A DNA stretch of 9,059 nt, taken from assembly GCA_029259675.1 (NCBI GenBank), contig JAJDES010000364.1:1-9059 (forward strand), written 5' to 3'. Below are positions 1 through 6,393 of this stretch, in pieces. The stretch's first letter is position 1. Each line of letters starts with the position of its first letter. The notes beneath the pieces were generated by a model, which had not been told where the DNA came from, did no database searches, and was given only the letters and a program-made list of their open reading frames with translations. The translations under genes and the position numbers were made by a program. The stretch comes from Planctomycetota bacterium. Its GTDB lineage: Bacteria > Planctomycetota > UBA1135 > GCA-002686595.

Positions 1-657
1 CCCCTGGCCGTTGCGGGCTTTTGCAGTGCCAAGGCCCTTTCAACCCGCAACGATGATCCGGGTGCGGCATCGCGGCCCTTTGACGCCGATCGCAGCGGAT
101 TCGTGATGGGCGAGGGCGCCGGCATTTTGGTTTTTGAGGAACTCGAGCGCGCGCGTGCTCGCGACGCACGCATTTACGCTGAGGTCAAAGGCTACGGCTC
201 GACTGACGATGCGCATCACATCACGGCTCCAAAGGAAGACGGCAGCGGTCCCGCGCGCGCCTTCCGGCTGGCCCTGCGCATGGCCGGCGCAGCGCCCGAA
301 ACCATCGACTACATCAATGCCCACGGCACCAGCACGAAATACAATGACGCGATCGAGACGCGCGCCATCCACGCGTGCTTCGGCGCCCACGCAAAGAAGA
401 TCGCCATCTCTTCCACGAAATCGATGATCGGGCATTTGCTGGGCGGATCCTCTGCAGTCGAAATGGTCGCAACGGCGCTTTCTGTGCATGGTTCCCAAGC
501 ACACCCCACGCGCAACTACACGACGCCCGATCCCGAATGCGATCTGGATTACATCCCAGGCGAGGCTCGCTCGATGAACATTCGCAACGCCTTGTCCAAC
601 TCACTTGGCTTCGGTGGACACAACTTGTCCATCTGCATCGGACAAGTAGACAACTGA
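1..657 (+). CDS. fabF: 3-oxoacyl-[acyl-carrier-protein] synthase II (FabF), C-terminal part
   Basis: Frame 1 is open from the first base, so the gene starts upstream of the window; 218 residues and a TGA stop are visible. This is a cytoplasmic condensing enzyme of type II fatty-acid synthesis that joins malonyl-ACP to a growing acyl-ACP. The visible part corresponds to roughly the second half of the about 410-residue family. Recognisable segments are ALSTRND, RPFDADRSGFVMGEGAG, the NAHGTST motif with a catalytic His (codon 322-324), the SSTKSMIGHLLGG motif with the conserved Lys (418-420) and second catalytic His (433-435), and the C-terminal SNSLGFGGHN loop. The nucleophilic Cys lies upstream and cannot be checked. 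FabB is less likely because the sequence follows FabF almost segment by segment. No fab gene follows; the next gene is 466 bases away. Confidence 0.95.
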   Translation, partial: PLAVAGFCSAKALSTRNDDPGAASRPFDADRSGFVMGEGAGILVFEELERARARDARIYAEVKGYGSTDDAHHITAPKEDGSGPARAFRLALRMAGAAPETIDYINAHGTSTKYNDAIETRAIHACFGAHAKKIAISSTKSMIGHLLGGSSAVEMVATALSVHGSQAHPTRNYTTPDPECDLDYIPGEARSMNIRNALSNSLGFGGHNLSICIGQVDN

Positions 658-669
658 GCCGATTGGCTC
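656..669 (+). terminator. Small hairpin at the fabF stop codon
   Basis: GAGCC (656-660), GATT loop, GGCTC (665-669) form a 5-bp stem that begins inside the TGA stop. A second hairpin AGCCT-gca-AGGCT lies at 716-728. Neither is followed by a T-run, so this is at best a weak or Rho-assisted 3' end. Confidence 0.2.
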
Positions 670-1123
670 GCTCGCGCTGACAGGCGCAATTGACTTGAAG
701 CTTGCGGGCGAGCGCAGCCTGCAAGGCTCTTGGCAGTTTGCAATCCGCTTCGTTTTCGGCGTGGCTTGGTGCCCATGGCGGATGGGCTCAGAATGGAAAG
801 AGCCGGCGAGTGCCCGGGCCCCGGTGCAAAAGTGTGATTGGGCGGACGCAACACGGCGCCCTAAATGAGATTGGGCTGCGGGGCGAGTCGGCGCGCAGTG
901 CAGGTCGCTGCAACCCGCCCGATGTTTCGCTGCGAAAGTGTTCGTAGATGGGCCGGGTTCGACTCCCCAGGCCATTGCAGAGACATCCGCTCAGCCAATG
1001 ATCACTCCCCGATCCGCGTCGCCTGCGCTAGAATATCCGCAGTGCCATTTCACTGGAGATGGGCACCTCTCAGCCCCAATTTGGGTTGGACCCCAAAGAA
1101 TTCTGCGCCCCCAGGAGCGTTGC
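658..1123. other. 466-base non-coding gap between fabF and the small ORF
   Basis: Open frames here on either strand translate to low-quality sequence without recognisable motifs, and none has a convincing start. A T-arm-like string (about 951-966) is not part of a full tRNA. The end of the gap holds a -10-like TAGAAT and two overlapping inverted repeats (1037-1065) that fit a promoter and leader for the gene at 1124. I see nothing else that can be supported. Confidence 0.6.
1029..1034 (+). promoter_or_regulatory. Possible -10 box of the small His-rich gene
   Basis: TAGAAT matches the sigma-70 -10 consensus at five of six positions. It lies about 90 bases upstream of the GTG start at 1124. 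No good -35 hexamer sits 16-18 bases upstream, so the call is tentative. The predicted start of transcription falls inside the dyad CAGTG-N6-CACTG at 1040-1055. Confidence 0.3.
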
Positions 1124-1474
1124 GTGCATCAAAAATTTAAAGAGCTGATTCATCAATACAAGCTGGACGTTTTCAAGGTCGAGCACGGCCACGAAGACAT
1201 TGATTCCCTCACAAACGAGTGCATGGATGTGGCCGAAGACGTGCTCAAGCAGAAGTATCACTACCACTTCCACAAACTCCCCGATGCCAACCGCGCCGAG
1301 ATCATCAACATGATCAACAATTACACGCGCGAGGCCATCCTGCCTCCCGTGGTTGAGCGCCTGGTTTATCGTCAAGTCGTACTCGAAAAGCGTTACAACG
1401 CGCTTTCGGGTATGGTCGAGAAAATGCTCGAACTGCTTTCGCGCGACCCCGCGGAATTGAGCGAAGCCAAATAG
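1124..1474 (+). CDS. Small helical His-rich protein of unknown function
   Basis: I do not recognise this 116-residue protein. I start it at GTG 1124 because AGGAG (1113-1117) stands six bases upstream, the best Shine-Dalgarno in the window. The frame stays open back to 938, but the added residues are low quality. The protein is charged and predicted mostly helical, with no signal peptide or membrane segment. It has two histidine groups, HGHED (residues 21-25) and YHYHFH (45-50), then an amphipathic region (about 55-105) of alternating hydrophobic and Lys/Glu/Arg residues, possibly a coiled coil or dimer helix. The His/Asp/Glu groups could bind a metal, but that is only inference. It has its own leader and a probable terminator at 1581-1640, which suggests a monocistronic gene. 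Confidence 0.75.
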   Translation: MHQKFKELIHQYKLDVFKVEHGHEDIDSLTNECMDVAEDVLKQKYHYHFHKLPDANRAEIINMINNYTREAILPPVVERLVYRQVVLEKRYNALSGMVEKMLELLSRDPAELSEAK

Positions 1475-1488
1475 ACCTGCATCCTTGG

Positions 1489-1573
1489 GGGGAGCCCTCC
1501 ATTGGAGGGGATCCCCTTCGGAATGTTTCTCCAGACTTCCCTGCGGCAGTCTAGGCCCAGGCTTCGTCTGGGC
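1489..1573 (+). ncRNA. Run of three hairpins, possible structured 3' UTR or small RNA
   Basis: Hairpin 1: CCCTCC (1495-1500)-ATT-GGAGGG (1504-1509), with an outer GGGG (1489-1492)/CCCC (1513-1516) pair across a small internal loop. Hairpin 2: AGACT (1533-1537)/AGTCT (1548-1552). Hairpin 3: GCCCAG (1555-1560)-GCTTCGT-CTGGGC (1568-1573). They begin 14 bases after the small gene's stop codon. I recognise no known RNA family (not tmRNA, RNase P or SRP RNA). Confidence 0.3.
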
Positions 1574-1580
1574 GATCCGT

Positions 1581-1640
1581 GCGCGCTGGCCCACAGGAAT
1601 ATTGCAGGAATATTCGCTGGGGACTGCGCGCGTATTTTTT
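1581..1640 (+). terminator. Long imperfect stem-loop followed by T6
   Basis: GCGCGC (1581-1586) pairs with GCGCGC (1626-1631), CCCA (1590-1593) with TGGG (1618-1621), and GAATATT (1597-1603) with AATATTC (1609-1615) around a GCAGG loop. TATTTTTT follows at 1633-1640. The stem plus U-run fits a Rho-independent terminator about 110 bases after the stop of the small gene at 1124-1474. The internal loops make it longer and less compact than a textbook terminator. Confidence 0.55.
1594..1614. repeat. Tandem CAGGAATATT repeat, 11-base period
   Basis: CAGGAATATT occurs at 1594-1603 and again at 1605-1614, separated by one G. The second copy extends into the palindrome GAATATTC (1608-1615). Because the core is self-complementary, the same bases form the tip of the stem-loop at 1581-1640. 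Confidence 0.7.
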
Positions 1641-1730
1641 CAGCTCGCAGCTACCGCGATGGAGATGGGCGAAATGACTGATGAGTGGGACGGCCGCGGC
1701 GCTTGGTCCTCATCGACGTCACGCTGGCAC

Positions 1731-1764
1731 GCAATCGCTGCGAACTTTTATCATTCGCAATTGC
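1731..1764 (+). promoter_or_regulatory. Inverted repeat overlapping a -10-like box, candidate operator
   Basis: TGCGAA (1739-1744) and TTCGCA (1754-1759) are perfect inverted arms around nine bases. GCAAT (1731-1735) and ATTGC (1760-1764) extend the dyad across a 3-base bulge. TATCAT (1749-1754), five of six to the sigma-70 -10 consensus, lies in the centre. No strong -35 is seen at the right distance. If used, it would give a leader of about 160 bases before the dehydrogenase gene at 1921. A DNA operator and an RNA hairpin both remain possible. Confidence 0.3.
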
Positions 1765-1920
1765 ATGCAGTCGGATTCGTGCTCAGCTCCCCCAATGCTT
1801 TGCAGGCTTTTGAAATGAATGTTCGAATCCACTACAGCCGTAGCGGTTGCGTGCCGCCTTGCAACGCCGTTCGGCTGGAACGTCGCAGCTGGGAGTGACT
1901 AGAAAACGGATCGTGAAGAC

Positions 1921-2895
1921 GTGCGCGGACTTTGGATAGAGAGCGGAGAGCTCCATCTTCGAGAGGACCTTCCCGAACCCCGGCAGCAGCCCGGTGAAGT
2001 GCGCGTGCGCGTCTGCACGACAGGCATTTGCGCAACGGATCTCGCGCTTTGGCGGGGCTACATGGATTTCAAGGGCGTCCCGGGCCACGAATTTGTCGGT
2101 ATCGCCCTCGACGGGCCGCTGGCCGGCAAGCGTGTTGTGGGGGAGATCAATTCGGCCTGCGGACAATGCGCGACCTGCCGCGCGGGTCGGTCGAATCATT
2201 GTCCCAATCGAGATGTGCTCGGCATCCTGGGTCGTCCCGGCGCCTTTGCTGAAATGCTGAGCTTGCCGCAATCCAACCTACATGCGGTCCCTGCGGGACT
2301 TTCCAATGCGGCGGCAGCCTTTGCGGAACCAGCCGCCGCCGCCCTTCGAATCGTGGAGCAGCTGGGTCCCCAGGATGGCCTCACGGCCCTGGTTCTTGGG
2401 GACGGAAGACTCGGCATTTTGTGTGCCCAGGCCCTAGCTGCGGGCGGCGCGATTGTGGATCTGGCCGGCAGGCATCCCGAGCGCGGAAGCTGGTTGGACG
2501 CAAAGATCAGGCATCGCGGTCTGCCGGCAGATCTAAAGGCGGATCCGGCCTGGGACTTGGTTGTCGAGGCCAGTGGCGATCCGAATCTTTTGGAGAGCGC
2601 CCTTGGTTGGGTGCGTCCATGTGGCACCCTGGTGCTGAAGACAACGGCGGAAAGGCCTGCAAGTTTGGATCTCGCTCCCTTGGTGGTGAACGAGATTCGA
2701 CTCTTGGGCAGTCGCTGTGGCCCTTTTGATCAAGCGCTATTGGCTTTATCCGATGGTCGCATGCAGGTGGAACCGATGATCGCAGCTCGCTTTCCTTTGG
2801 AAGAAGCGGAAAGGGCCTTCGAGCGTGCAGCGGCCGGCGGCGTCCTGAAAATTTTGGTGGATCAAGAAGATCAACAAGCGAGTCAGTCCCGATGA
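1921..2895 (+). CDS. Zinc-dependent medium-chain dehydrogenase (MDR family)
   Basis: This 324-residue protein is an alcohol/polyol dehydrogenase-like oxidoreductase, somewhat shorter than the usual 340-350 residues. The N-terminal catalytic domain shows Cys37 in GICATDL, the GHE motif (His56-Glu57) and Glu136 in FAEPAAA, which together fit the catalytic zinc site. Cys80, Cys83, Cys86 and Cys94 form the structural zinc lobe. The Rossmann domain carries GDGRLG (160-165). The end of the second strand reads AGRHPER, with Arg rather than the acidic residue typical of NAD-binding members, so NADP use is possible. The substrate cannot be read from the sequence. The start is GTG 1921 with only a weak GGA upstream. 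The stop overlaps the next start (ATGA), so it is translationally coupled to the pyrophosphorylase and is the first gene of the cluster. Confidence 0.88.
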   Translation: MRGLWIESGELHLREDLPEPRQQPGEVRVRVCTTGICATDLALWRGYMDFKGVPGHEFVGIALDGPLAGKRVVGEINSACGQCATCRAGRSNHCPNRDVLGILGRPGAFAEMLSLPQSNLHAVPAGLSNAAAAFAEPAAAALRIVEQLGPQDGLTALVLGDGRLGILCAQALAAGGAIVDLAGRHPERGSWLDAKIRHRGLPADLKADPAWDLVVEASGDPNLLESALGWVRPCGTLVLKTTAERPASLDLAPLVVNEIRLLGSRCGPFDQALLALSDGRMQVEPMIAARFPLEEAERAFERAAAGGVLKILVDQEDQQASQSR

Positions 2896-4310
2896 ACGAA
2901 CGCGAACAGGAGCTGCGAGCAGCTGCGGAAAAAGCGGATCAAGGTCACCTCTTTCAGTTCTGGGAGAGCCTGTCCGAGGATCGGCGCTCGAAACTTTTGG
3001 ATATCTGTGCCGGTATCGATTTTCAATTGGTTGCGCAGCTGGCGGCGGACTTGCAGAAATCTTCCGCGACCGGCAATTCGGAGACGGGTTCGACGGAATC
3101 GGCACCGGAACCTCCGGAGCTCTTTCCACTTGAGCGCAATTCCAAAGCCGAGAACAACGCTGCCAAGGCGCGGGCCTTGGGTGAGCAATTGCTGCGCGCG
3201 GGTCGGCTCGGGTATGTGCTTGTGGCCGGCGGTCAGGCTTCGCGGCTCGGCTACGACGGTCCAAAGGGCAACTTCCCCGTCGGACCGGTCAGCGAGCGGA
3301 CGCTATTTGAAGTCCATGCGCGTCGCCTTTTGGCCGCATCCCGCAAGTACGGTTCCAAGAGCCCTTGGTATGTCATGACTTCGCGCGCCAACGACGCAAC
3401 GACGCGCGAAACATTTGAGCGCAATGGCTACTTCGGCATGGACAAGGGAGATGTTTTCTTCTTCACCCAGGACATGCTCCCGGCGCTGGATGAAGACGGA
3501 AAAATCCTGATGGCCGCTATGGATTTGCCGTTCATGGCGCCCAACGGTCACGGTGGTTCGCTTGCGGCCCTGCGCAGTTCCGGCGCCTTGGATGACATGC
3601 GCGAGCGCGGCATTGAAGAAATCTCCTACTTCCAAGTGGACAATCCGCTGGTGCGACCCGCTGATGAATTGTTCATCGGCTTGCACAGTCAGTGCGGCGC
3701 AGAGATGTCCAGCAAGGCAGTTGAGAAGGTCGATCCCGGCGAAAAGGTCGGCGTGATCGGGCGCATGCAGGGCCGCATGGGAATTATCGAATATTCGGAC
3801 CTTGCGCCCAACTTACGCGATTCCCGCGACGCGTCGGGCAAGCTTCGTTTTCGCGCCGGAAACATCGCGGTGCATTTGCTCAGGCGCGATTTCGTGGAGA
3901 GTTTGACCAAGGACCGCTTGGAACTGCCCTGGCACCGCGCCGCCAAGGTCATGCAAGTCATTGACGAAAGTGGACAACCCGCACAGCGTGCCGGAACCAA
4001 GTTCGAAACTTTTGTTTTTGACGCCCTTGGATTTTGCAACCAAAGCGTAACGCTCGAAGTCGATCGGGCGCTTGAATTCAGCCCCGTAAAGAATGCGGAA
4101 GGATCCGACTCGCCCGCTACGGCCCGCGCCGATTTGTGCAAGTTATGGAGCGGTTGGGTTCAAAAGGCAGGCATGGAATTGCCTGCAGCGGATGAGAACG
4201 GAATCGTGCCGATTGAAATCGACCCACTCTTGGCCGAATCCGAGCAGGAATTCGTGGCCCTGGGGGCGCTGCAACCCAAACGCCATCCCGCGGGCCACTT
4301 GTACGAGTAA
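2892..4310 (+). CDS. UDP-N-acetylglucosamine/galactosamine pyrophosphorylase, eukaryote-like (UDPGP type 1 family)
   Basis: This 472-residue cytoplasmic nucleotidyltransferase probably joins UTP and GlcNAc-1-phosphate (or GalNAc-1-P) to give UDP-GlcNAc. After an about 100-residue helical N-terminal part come the nucleotide loop VAGGQASRLG...PKG (111-126, with Gly113-Gly114, Arg118, Lys125), WYVMTS (159-164), the APNGHGG sugar/uracil-site segment (216-222), QVDNPLV (248-254), EKVGVIGR and VVEYS-like IIEYSDLAP (298-306), GNIAVHLL (323-330), FETFVFDAL (371-379) and FSPVKNAEG (396-404). These occur in the same order as in eukaryotic UAP1/AGX1/QRI1 and unlike bacterial GlmU. UDP-glucose or a broad UDP-sugar pyrophosphorylase is the alternative. 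There is no Shine-Dalgarno; translation probably depends on the ATGA overlap with the gene upstream. D-Ala-D-Ala ligase follows after 27 bases. Confidence 0.9.
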   Translation: MNEREQELRAAAEKADQGHLFQFWESLSEDRRSKLLDICAGIDFQLVAQLAADLQKSSATGNSETGSTESAPEPPELFPLERNSKAENNAAKARALGEQLLRAGRLGYVLVAGGQASRLGYDGPKGNFPVGPVSERTLFEVHARRLLAASRKYGSKSPWYVMTSRANDATTRETFERNGYFGMDKGDVFFFTQDMLPALDEDGKILMAAMDLPFMAPNGHGGSLAALRSSGALDDMRERGIEEISYFQVDNPLVRPADELFIGLHSQCGAEMSSKAVEKVDPGEKVGVIGRMQGRMGIIEYSDLAPNLRDSRDASGKLRFRAGNIAVHLLRRDFVESLTKDRLELPWHRAAKVMQVIDESGQPAQRAGTKFETFVFDALGFCNQSVTLEVDRALEFSPVKNAEGSDSPATARADLCKLWSGWVQKAGMELPAADENGIVPIEIDPLLAESEQEFVALGALQPKRHPAGHLYE

Positions 4311-4337
4311 ATCCGCCCACGAGCCATTTGCTGACCA

Positions 4338-5549
4338 ATGCAGAGCTCCCATCCCCATCAACAGGCCAACGCGGAAACCGCCGAGAGACGGCCCGCTTGG
4401 TTTGCGCCGCAGCCCCCATCTCTGATGGATTGCAGGGTGGCGGTACTGGCGGGCGGGACGTCCGGTGAGCGTGAAGTCTCCCTGCAGAGTGGTCGCAACG
4501 TGCTGGCAACGATGGGGGACAACGAAGACGGTTTGGGTCCCGGTCAAGTCGATTGGATCGAAATTCGGGCGGACGGACGATGGCAGCGTGACGGGGAATC
4601 GAAGGCCTTGCCCGGCGCGCTCGAATGGCTCGCGGATGTGGACATCGTCTTCATAGCGCTGCACGGTGGCAGTGGCGAAGATGGGACGCTGCAGGGCCTA
4701 TTCGACTGTTTGGGCCAGGCTTACATCGGATCAGGGGTTTTTGCATCAGCCGTTGCCATGGACAAGTGCCACTCGCGCAGCTTGGCCCGCGCCGCGGGTC
4801 TAAGCGTTGCGAAGGCGTGGCTGATTACGAGGCATGGCGACCCCGGGCAGCTCGACCCGAGCAGTCTGAAACAAATTTGCGCAGCGGCCCCAAGGGGCCT
4901 GGCTGTCAAACCGCGCTGCGGCGGTTCTTCCGTGGGTATGTTTCGTGTCAGCCAAGCAGCGGAGTTGTTGTCGGCAGTCCAAGCTGTGTTGGCGGACGAC
5001 GACGACGCCTTGATCGAGGCATGGATTGAAGGCGAGGAAGTCTCCTGTGGCTTGCTAGGTAATCAAGGAATGCAGCCGCTGTGCTTCACGCCGATTGGAA
5101 TTGAGCCCAAGCAAGGGCACTTCTTCGACTACCAGCAGAAGTACGACAGCAAGGCCGGCGCAGGAGAATTTTGTCCGCCGCGCGGATTGGATGACAATTG
5201 CTTGGCGGCGATCCAATCCGCCAGCATCCAAGCCCATCAAAGCCTGCGCTGTGATGGCTATTCGCGCTCCGATTTCATTATTCCAAGCGTCGGTCAGTCG
5301 GCTCAATTGGCCGCGACCGGCCAGCATAGCTCCGCTGCCGATGCTCGACTTGCGAGCGAGCCGGCACCTGTTTTTTTGGAGCTCAATACCTTGCCGGGTT
5401 TGACGGAGCGATCCCTGCTGCCTCAGTCTGCCCAGGAACAAGGCTTGGGCTATCGCCAGCTTTGTCTGTGGATCTTGGAATTGGCTCGGCAACGCTTTTC
5501 AGTTGCAGCCCACAATTCGAAGGCCGAGCGTTTCGGCAGTACGAAATAG
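4338..5549 (+). CDS. ddl: D-alanine--D-alanine ligase
   Basis: ATP-grasp ligase that makes D-Ala-D-Ala for the peptidoglycan stem peptide. It is 403 residues long, against about 300-370 for the family. Motifs in order: VAVLAGGTSGEREVSL (34-49), ALHGGSGEDGTLQG (107-120), YIGSGVFASAVAMDK (129-143), VKPRCGGSSVG (190-200), EGEEVSCGLLG (231-241), DYQQKYDSKAG (264-274), CDGYSRSDF (305-313) and LELNTLPGLT (347-356). Asp312, Glu348 and Asn350 fit the metal ligands. The extra length has two sources. One is a 29-residue N-terminal extension if ATG 4338 is used; ATG 4425, starting MDCRVAVLAGG, matches the usual Ddl start, and neither has a clear Shine-Dalgarno. The other is an about 30-residue low-complexity insert at 316-345 between Asp312 and Glu348. 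dapB begins within four bases of the stop. Confidence 0.95.
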   Translation: MQSSHPHQQANAETAERRPAWFAPQPPSLMDCRVAVLAGGTSGEREVSLQSGRNVLATMGDNEDGLGPGQVDWIEIRADGRWQRDGESKALPGALEWLADVDIVFIALHGGSGEDGTLQGLFDCLGQAYIGSGVFASAVAMDKCHSRSLARAAGLSVAKAWLITRHGDPGQLDPSSLKQICAAAPRGLAVKPRCGGSSVGMFRVSQAAELLSAVQAVLADDDDALIEAWIEGEEVSCGLLGNQGMQPLCFTPIGIEPKQGHFFDYQQKYDSKAGAGEFCPPRGLDDNCLAAIQSASIQAHQSLRCDGYSRSDFIIPSVGQSAQLAATGQHSSAADARLASEPAPVFLELNTLPGLTERSLLPQSAQEQGLGYRQLCLWILELARQRFSVAAHNSKAERFGSTK

Positions 5550-5553
5550 CGTG

Positions 5554-6303
5554 ATGGAAAGCCCGCGCCTTACACGCGTCGCCATAGTCGGAGCGGGCGG
5601 CCAGATGGGCTCAGCCGCCTGTGGTTGGATCGAGACTTGGCCGGAGTTCGAGTGCGCGGCGCGGCTGGGAGACGAGTTGCAATTCGCTGCTGAGCTCGAG
5701 CGCAACCACTGCGAGTTGTATTTGGATTTCACCCGCGCCGGTCTGGGAGCGGAGCACGCGCGCAGGGTCCTGCAGTCGGGAGCGCGCGCAGTGATTGGAA
5801 CCAGCGGCGTCACTCCGGAAGAATTCGAAGGCTTGCTCGAATTGTCGGCACAGCGCGAATTGGGTGGCTTGATCGCTCCCAACTTCTGCCTGGGCATGAT
5901 TCAAATGCAGGCAGCCGCCGAAGACTTGTTGCGGCCTGGAACACGCGTGGAATTGGTGGAACAGCACCGACCCCACAAGCTCGACGCACCCTCGGCAAGT
6001 TCCCTAAGCAGTGCTCGAAAGTTGCGTGAGAAGCTGGAGCACATGGCTCTGGAGTCGGATACATCTTCAGCGGGATCCCCGGCTGCGGTGGGGGAGATTC
6101 CAATTCATTCTGTGCGGAAAGACGGGCCCGTTGCGCGCCAGGAATGGATCCTGACTCGCGACGGTGAAGAGTTGCGCCTCGTGCATCAAATTGACGATCG
6201 AGGGGCCTTTGCCCCCGGACTGCGGGCCGCACTGCGTTGGGCCCGCGACGCCAGGGATTTTCGCTGGGGCCTAGAGGCCATCATGGGCAAAGGTTTGCTC
6301 TGA
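5554..6303 (+). CDS. dapB: 4-hydroxy-tetrahydrodipicolinate reductase, with altered signature
   Basis: This 249-residue NAD(P)H-dependent reductase of the lysine/diaminopimelate pathway is cytoplasmic. The N-terminal Rossmann domain has GAGGQMG (13-19), DFT (58-60) and GTSG (82-85). APNFCLGM (108-115) and EQHRPHKLDAPS (136-147) follow, with His138 and Lys142 at the catalytic positions. The C-terminus has the usual HQIDDRGAFAPGLRAALRW type of ending. The canonical E-x-H-H-x-x-K-x-D-A-P-S-G-T-A signature is changed: the second His is Arg139 and S-G-T-A reads S-A-S-S (147-150), in a region that contacts the substrate. I start at ATG 5554; GTG 5551 is directly adjacent, and the frame is open upstream only inside ddl. 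It is the last gene of the cluster, four bases after the ddl stop. Confidence 0.9.
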   Translation: MESPRLTRVAIVGAGGQMGSAACGWIETWPEFECAARLGDELQFAAELERNHCELYLDFTRAGLGAEHARRVLQSGARAVIGTSGVTPEEFEGLLELSAQRELGGLIAPNFCLGMIQMQAAAEDLLRPGTRVELVEQHRPHKLDAPSASSLSSARKLREKLEHMALESDTSSAGSPAAVGEIPIHSVRKDGPVARQEWILTRDGEELRLVHQIDDRGAFAPGLRAALRWARDARDFRWGLEAIMGKGLL

Positions 6304-6393
6304 TTTGGATCGAGCCGTGGCCCCATGCTCGCGCAGCTTCCCTTTTGGCGGCAGCGAATGATCCAAAAGCTCGTTTTCCTGGGCGAGTGCCCC

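Larger units (their letters stand above)
1475..1920. other. 446-base structured non-coding region
   Basis: No convincing gene lies here. A frame open over 1485-1898 gives Trp/Ser/Arg-rich sequence without motifs and runs through all the hairpins. From left to right the stretch holds three consecutive hairpins (1489-1573), a long stem-loop with a T-run (1581-1640), and a bulged inverted repeat (1731-1764) overlapping a -10-like TATCAT. The first part is probably the 3' end of the small gene or a separate RNA. The second part is probably the promoter region of the 1921-6303 cluster. Confidence 0.6.

Noticed and set aside
938..977. T-arm-like string GGGTTCGACTCCCC, possible tRNA or tmRNA end
   Set aside because: Only three stem pairs form around the loop. 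No matching acceptor 5' strand, D arm or anticodon arm is found upstream, and there is no tag-peptide reading frame.
938..1123. Upstream extension of the small His-rich protein to an ATG at 938
   Set aside because: The 62 extra residues are proline-rich noise, and the Shine-Dalgarno AGGAG is placed for GTG 1124.
1725..1741. Sigma-54-like promoter CTGGCACG...GC
   Set aside because: GG and GC are not at the strict spacing of the -24/-12 element (off by one in one reading and two in the other).
1485..1898. Open reading frame of 137 codons on the + strand
   Set aside because: The product is compositionally odd, without motifs. The frame runs straight through three hairpins and a probable terminator, and no ribosome binding site precedes it.
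1783..2271. Open frame of 162 codons on the - strand
   Set aside because: It is largely antisense to the dehydrogenase gene, which has full family motifs. Its product shows none.
5503..5553. Earlier TTG start for dapB inside ddl
   Set aside because: It would overlap ddl by 47 bases and add residues not found in DapB. ATG 5554 gives the usual short lead-in to the Rossmann motif.
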